NCBI GenBank assembly: GCA_037044905.1
Contig: JBAOKB010000149.1
Coordinates: 1 to 64,000 of the forward strand
Direction: 5' to 3'
DNA length: 64,000 nt
From: Hortaea werneckii
Lineage: Eukaryota; Ascomycota; Dothideomycetes; Mycosphaerellales; Teratosphaeriaceae
Below, in pieces: positions 1 to 9,638 of the stretch (position 1 is the stretch's first letter; each line of letters opens with the position of its first letter). Below the pieces are notes generated by a model. The model worked only from the letters and a program-made list of their open reading frames with translations. It did not search any database and was not told the origin of the DNA. Position numbers and translations under genes: made by a program.

Positions 1-46
1 ATTGCTAAGGTTAAACGTAACTTGGTTTGTTCCCTGAACAGCACCT
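1..46. other. Residual nanopore native-barcode adapter (not genomic)
   Basis: The order is: tail of the ligation adapter (ATTGCT, 1-6), the 8-nt flank AAGGTTAA (7-14), a 24-nt block starting ACGTAACTTGG and ending TTCCCTGAA (15-38), and the 8-nt flank CAGCACCT (39-46). The two flanks are those of the Oxford Nanopore native barcoding kit. The 24-nt block matches barcode 08 as I remember it. The telomere starts at the next base. This is untrimmed adapter, so the contig end is a physical DNA end. Confidence 0.93.
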
Positions 47-160
47 ACCCTAACCCTAACCCTAACCCTAACCCTAACCCTAACCCTAACCCTAACCCTA
101 ACCCTAACCCTAACCCTAACCCTAACCCTAACCCTAACCCTAACCCTAACCCTAACCCTA
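47..160. repeat. Telomeric repeat array (CCCTAA)n
   Basis: About 19 perfect tandem copies of CCCTAA (TTAGGG on the other strand), with the C-rich strand reading 5'-3' from the left. This is the orientation expected at a left chromosome end. TTAGGG is the usual telomere repeat of filamentous ascomycetes. The length of about 114 bp fits a native fungal telomere. Confidence 0.98.
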
Positions 161-286
161 TGCCTCCGGCGGCCCTGGCGTCGGCGCCCTAAACGGCTTC
201 CCCTTTCCTTTTCTCTCTCTTTTTCCTCCCGACAATTGGAACCCTCTTGCCTCCGGCGGCCCTAGCGTCGGCGCCCTGAACGGCTT
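161..286. repeat. Telomere-adjacent 40-bp direct repeat pair
   Basis: Two near-identical copies of a GC-rich unit, TGCCTCCGGCGGCCCT followed by GCGTCGGCGCCCTRAACGGCTT, lie at 161-200 and 248-286, separated by a pyrimidine-rich spacer. They differ at about two positions (GGCG/AGCG and AAAC/GAAC). They sit between the telomere and the helicase and look like a telomere-associated repeat unit. Confidence 0.85.
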
Positions 287-328
287 GCTCTCTCTTTTAC
301 ATTTCACTAACATTTCGCCCTGTACTAG

Positions 329-342
329 CTAACCCTAACCCT
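329..342. repeat. Interstitial telomere-like tract
   Basis: CTAACCCTAACCCT, a little over two telomeric units, lies just beyond the 40-bp repeats and before the 3' end of the helicase. It could be a scar of an earlier telomere end or a seed for telomere recombination. Confidence 0.7.
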
Positions 343-375
343 CAGCCTCCTTCCTCCCTCCTGCCCTCTTCTATC

Positions 376-3300
376 TCAGCTTATATGATACACCATTCTC
401 ACCAACTCGTTCGTTTCCATCATGTTCGTCACCCGCTTCCGGATCACCCACCTCCATAGTCGGCCCCATTCGTCCTCTTCCAACCCTCCCCCCTCCCAAA
501 ATCCCAAACTCCTCTCCATCTCCCCCTCTACCCACCCCCACTCCCACTCCTTTCCCTCCCTCTCTTCCCTCCCCCACATCCTTTGGCTGATTACCGCCCC
601 TCCTATGTCCTCTATCACTCCCTTGTATTGGCATCCTGCCCCCGCAACTCCGCTTCGCTAATATCCTGCCGTTTTACTCCCGCACGCCGCCGTCTTCTCT
701 TCCCATCTTTGACATATGCTCTGCGGCACCCAGCAGAGATTGCACCCGCTGAATCGAGCCATCTGTAGCCGCTTCATCCTCTTCTTCACTTCCGCCATCC
801 TCTCCCCTGCCTCCTTCCCGTGCCCTCTGCATTCTTCCCACCCTCGAGCCCTTTTCGCCCGTTGTATCTGCCCTTGCGCCCAGCACACCGAACACCCTAC
901 CTTCGTCCAATCCTCTAGCCTCTTCACCATCTCGTCTCTGTCTAGCTCTCTGCTAGCCCTCTCCGCTAACCTCGACCTCTTCTGCGCTTGCACTCTTTCT
1001 CCCTCTCTACTCATTCCTGTCCTCGCCTCGTTTATGCTTCGCTCCCTCTCCTCTCTCTCTCCTATACTTCTTGCCCTCTTTAGCCCTCTTCCTTCCTTTG
1101 CTGCCTCTTTACACTCATCCCTAGCTTCGGCCAACCCTGACCCTGATTCTCCCTCGTCGTCAACGTTGTCCGTACCTAACTCTGAGCCTCTCGGTGTTCC
1201 ATCCTCGCTACCTTGTTCCATCGGCTCTAACCCTAACCCGTCTGCTTCCTCTTGCTCCCTCCTTCTATGCTGCTGTGATGGAACGAACCCCCCTGTCCTC
1301 ACTACAACCCTCGCCCTCCTTCCCGTTCTTGTTAACCCTCTACATACATCACACACTTTCTCTCCGTTCTCGCATCCGATCCTGTCCGCCCTCCCATCCA
1401 TCTCCCTGTCTAACACAACCCTCCTACACTTCTCCCCTTCCAGATATTCGTGCATCCCCCTTTCCATCACGAATCCCTTCTCCAAGATTTTCCGACCCCC
1501 TACTGTGTTGTAGCCTCTCATTAAGATCGCCTCGCTTGCCTCTCCATCTCTTCCTGCCCTTCCACTTTCCTGTGCGTAATCCCTCACCAATTCCTTCACT
1601 CCCACGTGTACCACCACCCTAATGTGTGGTGCATCCACCCCCATTCCCATCGCTGTCGTCGCCGCGAACACTCTGTGCGTCCCCTTGACTAGCTGTTCCA
1701 GAATCTTCCTTTTCATTTCTTCGTCTCCGACCCTCCTATAGTACACTGGACACCTTAGCACTTCTCCAATCTTCTTGCACTGCTCTACCCTCCGGCAGTA
1801 CACTATGATCTGTCCCTCCTCGTGTTCTTCCAGTTTCTTTCTTACCAACTCCGCTACCCTCTCCTCTTCTTCTCGCCGGTCGTACTCGACCACCTAGTAA
1901 GCGATGTTCCTCCTCGTCGTCGAGTCTCTTATCATCCGTACCGTCCTCTTCTCCAAGCCCATCGCTTCGAGCCAGCTCGACTCTTCCTTCGGTGGCAACG
2001 TTGCCGTGAGATACACCATCTGGCATCCCTTCCTAGCGAACTCCGCTAGCTCGAGCACTTTCGGCCTCCATGTCTCTGTCGAGTCTAGAACGATGTGGCT
2101 CTCGTCGACTACTATCCTGTCTAGCTCTCCGGTAGCTAGCTTGTCGTTAATGAACCTGTTAAACGCCTTCGTTACTGCGCTCTCGGGTGTTACTAGCACG
2201 ATCCTCGCGTGCCTGGCGCTCTGGTCGGGCCATCTCCCGGCGTTGAGTCCGATCTCCTTGCATCTCCTCTCTAGATCGCTCCTTAGCGATATCAACGGCA
2301 CCACTACCACCGTCACCCCTCCGACTAAGCAGAATGCCGGTAGCATGAACATTAGACTCTTGCCTCCTCCGGTCCTTATGACCATTACTACCTTCGGCTC
2401 GCCCGATACGATTGCCTTTAGCCCTTCCAGTTGTGAGCCTCTAAATGAAGCGTTCGGCCCTAGCATTTCCCTTAGACTCACGTTCAAGTCTGCCCTCCTC
2501 AACTTCGCCCACCTCTCTTCTTCTACCATCTTCCTGTATTTCTCCAGATCGATCGTCGGCTTTCCATTACCTGTCGCAGTGGACGGCCACCTAATGAAGT
2601 GGTGCCATAACACGCTCACCTTTCTGAACGATGCCTGCTCGGACTGCGTGCTAAACGGGTTCTCTGTCGTCAAGATCCCGTAGATCAACTCTTCCATCCT
2701 TTTACTGTGTCCGGATTGCATCTGCCTATCTTCTGTTGTTACTCCTTCGTACAACCGATCGAGCTGTTTTGTCACTTCTTCCTCTGGGCAGTGTACCCTT
2801 TGGATGGCTAGGTATAGCTGCCTCCATGTCGACGGCGTTACAAAGAATCCGGCCTGGCATTTTGATAGCTCCCTCTTCATCACCCTCTTCAGCCTCTCTG
2901 TGTTCCAGAAGCCGTCTATGCTAAGTGCCTGCAGCTTGCCCTCTTTCGCTTTTCCTCCATTCCTCGGCCTGCTTCGCGCCTCCCTCCCACTGACCATCCG
3001 ATCTCCTGCCGTTCCTTCGTCATCACCTCCATCCGCCTCGCTTTCACTGCTCGGGCTTGTGCTCGATTCGCTCTCGCTTCCTGAACTGCCCTCTTCCCCG
3101 TCGCTTTCCCTTCCTCCTTCTTCGCTCCCACTCTCCTCCTCCTCCCTGACTCCGTCGACCTCGCCTTCCCATTTCTTTTCCGGCTCCGGCTCCTACAGAT
3201 ATTTGCTGAAGTCGAACTCGCCCCTGACTTCCCACCTGAGCATGTGCACGAACGGTTCCACTAGCCACAAATGGTACACCAACAGCTTTCCTACCTCTTG

Positions 3301-5478
3301 CGGCAGATACCTGTGGATTATCTTCGCTTCGCCGCTCTTGCTGTAGCCTTTGTGGTAGCCCGTCACCAGCTCGACCATGCCATTGTCAACAAAAACACCC
3401 CTCTGCGCTCGCGCACTCTCTCCGTTCTCGGTCCTAATGCTGACAACTTCCGTCCCTCTGGCTGGAGCTCCCCCTGCCATGTGACACAACACTATCAGCT
3501 CCTCCTTGAACAGAGTCACCTCCCGGAAGTACTGCTCCACCTTGGTCGTGTTCCACTTTAGCTCACTCCTGTCCCTCACTTCACTTATGTCGATATTTTG
3601 TAGAAAGTACTTGGTTATTCGGTCCTCTCTCATGGCCCGGCTCCACAACCACTTCCTGCTCTCCACGTCTTTCCCGTCCGGCCTCCTGACTCTGCCCAAG
3701 ACTTCATCGTTTCTCTCATCGTCCAAGAAGCTCCAACCCTCGGTGAGATCGCTTGGGTTGTCGAACAGTCTGTCCAGATGCAAGATCGGCAGTTCCTCCT
3801 CTTGCTGTAAGAACATTAACCGCTTCGTGAGCCTCCCTAGACACCTTTCCCACAGCGAGTGTAGTGCATCTCTGAGATCTCCCATGCTAAAGCTGATCTT
3901 GTCGATGGCGACCTGTTGGCATCTGTTCATCCAAGTGACCCGTGCCCCGGCTTTCTCCGTGAACCTAATCCTCATTCCAAAAGTCTTCATGTGCAAGACC
4001 CTGTCCATCGGGCTCGCTAGTCCCCCGTATTCCTAAAGACACAACAGCCTAGGCACCATATCGTGCACCCCTTCTACAATGCTGACCGCTTCTTTTCTCG
4101 CCTCACTCTCACCTATCCCGGCTCCGATTAGCCGGTCGATGTCGTCTTGCCTCTGCTTGTAAGCCATGAACACTACTAGAGCCTTACAGACCGTGACGAT
4201 GGCCGCCAGCTTCGGCGTGAAGTTGAACACGCTTACCCATCCTGCGTCTTCGGTGTCCAAGCCGAGAACTGCCAATGCGGACAGAAAGCCGCTTTGGAAC
4301 TCGTCGTCTAGCAGCTCCTGGTCGAGCATGCTGGCCCAGAAAAGAACGATGGACCATTGTAACTCGTCTTCGCAGACCTTTCTGGCTCCCTTGTCTAGAG
4401 CGGCGGTCTCTCGTCTGGCGAGACTTTGCATTGCTCCTAGCCTCCTCGCTTGCCCATCCGTCAACGTGTAGTCTGGCTTGTTCTCCCATGTCTGACTCCT
4501 CCAAAGATATCTTAGCATTGATACCCAGACCCTGGAGTATTTCTTCTTCGTACTGGCCTCGTGTTTGCTGTAGAATGGAGTCTCGTTGTTCGCGGCCCCG
4601 GTTTCCTTCCTGTTCACGTAGTGAAGAGCGGACCTTGGGATCGTCCGCGGACTGCTAACGTCCATGGCCTTCTTGATCACCCTGCCGGTCGCTCTGCAAG
4701 CTCTCTCGATCGCCTCCTCTTCTTCATCCACGCTCTCTATCCCCCGCTCGTCCGCCTCAAGCTTTGGCGCCGCACTTAGACTAGCCCGTAGCTCTTCTTT
4801 CTCAAACCCAGCCAGATGGTGAGCCCAGCTGGTGTGTTCTAGCCATGGATCCATTTCAGACCTGACATTGCTAACGTTCACCTTCCTATGATGGTGCGCC
4901 TCCCGCAGCTTCCTCTTGAGTCCATCGGCTACCTCATCTGTCAACTTCTGCGCCCTGTCCTCGGGCTCGCAGCCATGACCGCCTCCTAGCATCCGTGGCG
5001 CTGGCGGTAGCACTTTAAAGAGCTTAGTCCACTGCGCATACTTGAAGAATCTCTAATAGTAGTGACCTTCCGTGAACGGCTGGTTTGCGGCGGGTCGACT
5101 CCTTAAACTCCCTCGACCTCCTCTGCTTTTGGCGCTGTTCCAGCCGTGTTCCTTTCTACAGTGCGCCTCGATCCCCTTTTTACTCTCCCTTAGCAACCCG
5201 CACGCTTTGCACTGTAAGCATTGCTCGATGACCGGGCCGAGCTCCTGGATCGCTTCCTATTCGGCGGCGGGGTACACGACGTCTTCTGACCTATAAGCGA
5301 CGTGGTCGAGTTTTTCCACTTGTTCGATTATTCCTTTCCTAGTGCTCACTGTTAGCGTCTGGTGACTTTGGCTAAGATGCGCCTTGATTTGGTCTGGAAC
5401 CACTGCAAACTTGCAATCTCTACAAACGATGATTTGAAAATTCTGGAAGTGTACGAACAGACTCTCAAAAGCGTCCAT
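376..5478 (-). pseudogene. Telomere-linked RecQ-type helicase (TLH), interrupted by six in-frame TAG codons
   Basis: One reading frame runs from ATG at 5478 to TGA at 376-378 (about 1700 codons) without a frameshift. It is broken by TAG at 5253-5259 (codon 5257-5259), 5053-5055, 4033-4035, 3193-3195, 1894-1896 and 658-660. The N-terminus has a C2H2-like finger (C19, C22, H34, H39) and a second Cys/His cluster, as in the fungal OrsD/DUF3505-like family. The middle (3.2-5.0 kb) has an ARGTE...HR...Y region. A low-complexity acidic Ser/Glu linker follows at about 3.0-3.2 kb. The RecQ motor has Walker A TGGGKS (about 2365), DESH (about 2100), TAT, and QESGRAGRDG (about 1541-1572). The C-terminus is Cys-rich (CSVCW, GCNLCW). 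Such genes sit beside telomeres in many fungi. The gene reads toward the chromosome end. It is called a pseudogene because of the stops; C-to-T change of CAG, base-calling error or TAG readthrough are all possible. Confidence 0.88.
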
Positions 5479-6608
5479 GGTGTATTAGCTGTCGAGCAAC
5501 GTGTCTGTCCTGATGTTTCGGTCGGCGGCCTCGCCTGGGCTTAGCTGCACCGACCCCTGTCACAGAATTTTCGCGATCCCTGTCGCGATGGCGCGGTTAC
5601 ACATGATGGGGTTGAACGTTAGCTACATGCTACAAGAGTCGGTGGTCTTGCTGGGTGCTTTTCTGCACCTTTGTTGGTGTATTTCTATCTACCCTACCTC
5701 TTCGCGAGCGTCCAGCCTGCGCTTCCGGCGGTCCCTCAATTCCAGCCGAACCGCCGTTACGCCCGCCGACCCTAACCCTAAGCCTTTGCGAGCGGAACTT
5801 CACACAGAATGTCGGGATTTTCGAACCGCGATAACAATTCACCACGCGGGTCTCCCGCTCCGATGTTGAAAACTCACGAGTAAAGTGCCTACGGATTGGA
5901 AACTCACCGAGTTTGAAACGATTCCGACCGGTACTTTTCATTCCTTCTGCCCCCGGTTTTTCATGGAATCTGCCCCCTCCGGCGAATTCGGTGGCCCGTG
6001 CCCCCCACGCATTATCATGGAATCCGCCCCGGATTCTTTGAAGGATTGAGGGTAGGAATCCAGGGTATTGGAAATCCCTAGACAATAGCCTCATAGCAGG
6101 GTTTACATTCATTGATGAATAGTAAATGTAAGTCGTTCTTCTAGCCATCATTTGGTTTCCGAAGAAGGGCATCGAGCAGCTAGAGTTACATACTATAGCA
6201 GACAGAGCAGACAGCGCAGTAGGCTGGATGACGTGTTGCTTGACTAGTCGCGAGCCGAAAATTGATCCACCTCAGATATAGTAGTATCTTTTCTCTTTGA
6301 TCGAAAGCCTGAGTGCTTCGGCAATTGCTTTTCCGCGTCCCACAGTCCACGTAGAATGCGGCTATGCTCTCCATGCAACCTTTTTGGTACTGGCAGAGCT
6401 GTCAGGATCCCATCTCGATGACTGCTAGCATCTCCCACATCTCGAGATTCATACTCCCACGATAGATAGAATCTACTGGCTCTTCTAGACCTGTGGATAT
6501 CAGGTCATCCCATTCCTGGAGGGCCGGAAGGAGGAGAAGGGACGTGATATTGAGAGAGACGTCGTAATATCCAGCTTCTGTACCAGAAATCAAATTGGCA
6601 GGGCATGC
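5479..6608. other. Upstream region of TLH with a telomere-like motif and a short direct repeat
   Basis: No convincing gene. CCCTAACCCTAA lies at 5770-5781. A short imperfect direct repeat around CATGGAATCTGCCCC/CATGGAATCCGCCCC occurs near 5961 and 6017. The TLH promoter should be here. Reading frames on both strands are short and unsupported. The edge between telomere-associated repeat and single-copy DNA is probably between about 6.0 and 6.2 kb. Confidence 0.5.
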
Positions 6609-6788
6609 TTAAGAATCAGCATTGCGGCCGCCCAGAATGTGAGCCCAAACGTTGGACCGAACATATTTCGTGTTGACCCTGTACCAGAAGTAGTCTGTAG
6701 CCAAGAAGCCAATGGCGAATACCGTAATAAATATCTTGCGGTTTTGGAGGGCGGTGGTAAACCTGTTCCGACGAGAAGGAGGAGGCAT
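6609..6788 (-). CDS. Possible small single-span membrane protein (59 aa)
   Basis: ATG at 6788, stop at 6609. The peptide begins MPPPSRRNRF and has one hydrophobic stretch (ITVFAIGFLATDYFWY) preceded by basic residues, so it could be a small inner-membrane or ER tail protein. I do not recognise a family. More exons are possible: another open stretch continues on this strand at 6402-6593. It could equally be a chance frame. Confidence 0.25.
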   Translation of the reverse strand: MPPPSRRNRFTTALQNRKIFITVFAIGFLATDYFWYRVNTKYVRSNVWAHILGGRNADS

Positions 6789-8169
6789 GAGGAACAATTA
6801 TAAATATACTGAGAAAGGATTTGCTGCGTCTTGTTGGCAGCCGTGTTCCGAGGAGATCGGGCTGGATAGGTGCGAGTCGGTCCAGTGGTAGTACGCCTCT
6901 TTATTACTCTTGCAGGCGTAGCAGGCAGCGAAGCTTTGAAAATGCTCAGATCTTTTCCCTATGTGGTGCCCAGGCTCTAGTCTACCAGTTGAATTATGAA
7001 GCTTGCGTGAGGTAGATATTTTGGTTTGATGCGGCGGCGATACCTGCAAGGACAGGCTCTTGAACGAGAGTGTAAGAACACGGCTCGGACGGCTCGAGGA
7101 TCCTTGGTAAAAGCAATCAATGTCCTGCTGATCTGTTCCATACAGCACTAGAATGCGCCTTCGACTTCGCGGTATTATTCTAGCACAATTGCATCGCAGT
7201 AGCTTCGGAGGCAGGATGGAATTCCTGGTGGTAGCAAAGCTCATCAACTGTTGCAGTAGGCCAGAAGCGGCAACGTGTAAGAAAAGAAATTCGCGCTCCT
7301 ACTGTGAGTGTAAGGCGCTGTCAAATACAATTGCGGATAAAGTTTGCAGCTACCAAAAACTCCGCGTCACTATACCCTGTACGAACGACGCGCGGCTATC
7401 CCTAAACCCGGGACTTCAAATGACTCGATAAACAGCGCACCTCACTTGAGCTCAAGTAGCCGTCCCTATGAGGGAATCGCTCGACAGGATTCCACTCATA
7501 GTCGGCTAGCGTAAGGGTAATACAAATACTAACCAATGGACGACGCTAAGTCAACGGTTTCGCTGCGTTGCATAGAGGTCAACGTTGATCAGGAGGTTAA
7601 CATTCCTCCGCAGACGATCACCCGAACCAGTCTCGAAAGTTTCGCACCCCAAAGCGCAGAGGGCTAGTATGGCTGCAGTGTCCTAAACGTGTGATTAACG
7701 AGGTGAAGATTGTCCAAGACCCTTCTTCGGCAGCACTCTAATGTATCCATCTGCCATGTGTACATGTATCTAAGAACGGGAACGTTGCGGCAGACGGACG
7801 TGATTGCTGATCTCTTCCCGTAGTATTTTCAAAGGAAGACGTCGTGGCGGGTGGACGACATACCCATCTTGGTTGTAAGCTCCCTTCGGAGGCTTAATAG
7901 AAGGCTCAAGAAGACGGAGAAGATGTGCAGCCGGAAGATCTCTGCTACGCGAATTGATGCTTTTCCGTGGACATCATGAACTTTTTGTTGCCGTCTGCTA
8001 GAGAGATGCTCACAGGTCGCATGCAGAGTTTGACAGGCAAGCCAAGTGGTGAGGCACGAGATACTTCACATCTGTAGCTGCAATGACTTTGTCTATCCCA
8101 CCATCTGGCGCCGCACTCCAGTTGAATCTCGCGATTTGCCTTCGCTCTCGCAATACAATGCTTCGGAAG
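6789..8169. other. No gene seen
   Basis: Short frames on both strands without recognisable domains or convincing intron sets. Ordinary base composition and no obvious repeats. Confidence 0.5.
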
Positions 8170-8614
8170 TCATCGAGGGATGGTTAAGCTTTTTTGCCGG
8201 CCGACGAGACTGTGATAATTGGCAGTGAGATCCACCATTCCTTTGACCTCGTCGCCCACGCTCCAGATGCCGTCGTCATTTCGGGCAAAATTGCTAACAT
8301 AGCTAGAAAGCAGTAAAACTTCGTCTACTTCCGTGAAGACGTCCGACTGCCTAGGGAGAGGGAATCCGTACATCCCTGCAGCGACGTCTTGTTTAAAGCG
8401 GACAAGGCCAAATGCGATCCAACACCTTGAAGATTCCACTTCCTATTTCCGCAGCTGCTGCACGAAGACGAATTTCGTATTTTCGATCCAGCGACGGAGA
8501 CCATCGTAAGTCAGGCGAAAAGACACGAATGTGATATTTTGCCCAGGACTCTAGGCCGCTTCTGCGTCCGTCTGCGACAGCCCGCCGACTGACCTGGTCG
8601 TCCAAAATAGTCAC
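8170..8614 (-). pseudogene. Possible broken gene in two frames, unrecognised
   Basis: Two overlapping frames (8393-8614 and 8170-8439) give protein-like sequence: the first includes FSPDLRWSPSLDRKYEIRL, the second FTEVDEVLLLSSYVSNFAR. Neither starts with ATG. Joining them would need an intron or a frameshift around 8400-8440. No family is recognised. It lies just downstream of the small membrane-protein frame on the same strand, so both may belong to one unresolved gene. Confidence 0.22.
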
Positions 8615-9009
8615 GACTTCTCGCTCTCGAGCCTAGGTCGCAGCGGCATAGTCTTTGGAAAGTCTTTCTTTTTCCACATTGTCAGCAGTAATATCATGGC
8701 CAGGAGCGGTGAGACGCATGCGATGTATGCGAGAAGCAGATTTGCGAGTCCGCGTTGAATTGCAAAGTAAGAGGTAGTCGACACTCCTACTGCCGATATA
8801 GAGAGCTTCAGCATATTGCGAATGCTATACGGCGGTGGGATGGCGTTCACACAGACGATGGCGAACACTGCCGTGGCACTGATCAGGATGATGTCGTGCT
8901 CATCAAGCGACTGTATGGTGCCCCAGATGGCGTTAGGGATGCCGCTTTCGCGGGATCTTCCATTTAGCATGGAATGGTTGCTGGGTTCAGATGGGGCTAG
9001 TTGCGACAT
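8611..9009 (-). CDS. Small multi-span membrane protein of unknown function (132 aa)
   Basis: The start chosen is ATG at 9009 (MSQLAPSEPSNHS), preceded by A residues; the open frame continues upstream without another good start. A polar N-terminal 45 residues is followed by about three hydrophobic segments (IILISATAVFAIVCVNAI, a middle helix, and LLLAYIACVSPLLAMILLL). The tail is basic/acidic (MWKKKDF...ESEKS). This layout suits a small integral membrane protein with a cytosolic charged tail. No family is recognised, and there is no homology evidence that the gene is expressed. Confidence 0.4.
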   Translation of the reverse strand: MSQLAPSEPSNHSMLNGRSRESGIPNAIWGTIQSLDEHDIILISATAVFAIVCVNAIPPPYSIRNMLKLSISAVGVSTTSYFAIQRGLANLLLAYIACVSPLLAMILLLTMWKKKDFPKTMPLRPRLESEKS

Positions 9010-9638
9010 AATCAAGAACTTAACGGTACAGTCAACACACTGTCGACACCACTTGAGAGCGAATCTGCGGGTTTTATATCTCCTCGGTAATAGCGGCAGC
9101 GAGGCAACGCTCCGCGGACGCTCACTGAAGCTTAATTTTGCTTTCAACATTTCGTAAACCAACCATCTTCCCTGCAAGCTCCACAGCGACAACGGTCACA
9201 TACACTTACAAGCCAACCCGAGGAAGTCACGAGAGGAGAAAGAAACACAAGCAATATTAGTGCACATCTTTCCCCTACTATTCAAAGCTTGTACTCGACA
9301 GCATGGTTCCACCCCTCTCAGAAGAATGGACTTAAATGCTTACCTTCTCTCGCTTAGAGTTAAGGCACTACCTAGGCAGTACCTAGGTATGTTTGGATGA
9401 GCCCTTGAGCTCCCGGATGGGCGCAGAATACTTCCTGGTTGGTGAAGATCTTCTGCGCGCTCAAATTTTCGCTCAATTCTTGCCGGTGTTCGTCAAGTGA
9501 GCATTTGCATGAAGGTCTTAAGTGGACCTGTATAAACTTGACTCGGTGCAAATTAGTGTGCATTACCGCGTTCATTACATAGATACTGAACTTATCGTAC
9601 GCCATCGGCGTCTACATGCCAAAGCCATCATCCAGACC
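9010..9638. other. Intergenic
   Basis: Between the small membrane protein and the 3' end of the beta-glucosidase. I see no supported gene. CCTAGGCAGTACCTAGG near 9370-9388 is a short direct/inverted CCTAGG repeat. Confidence 0.5.

Noticed and set aside
716..1622. Long plus-strand frames opposite the TLH (for example 716-1513)
   Set aside because: Pro/Ser/Leu-rich mirror of the strongly purine-biased helicase C-terminus; no domain, and the minus strand has clear RecQ motifs.
9361..9390. CCTAGG repeats as a mobile-element end
   Set aside because: Too short, with no matching partner or coding content nearby.
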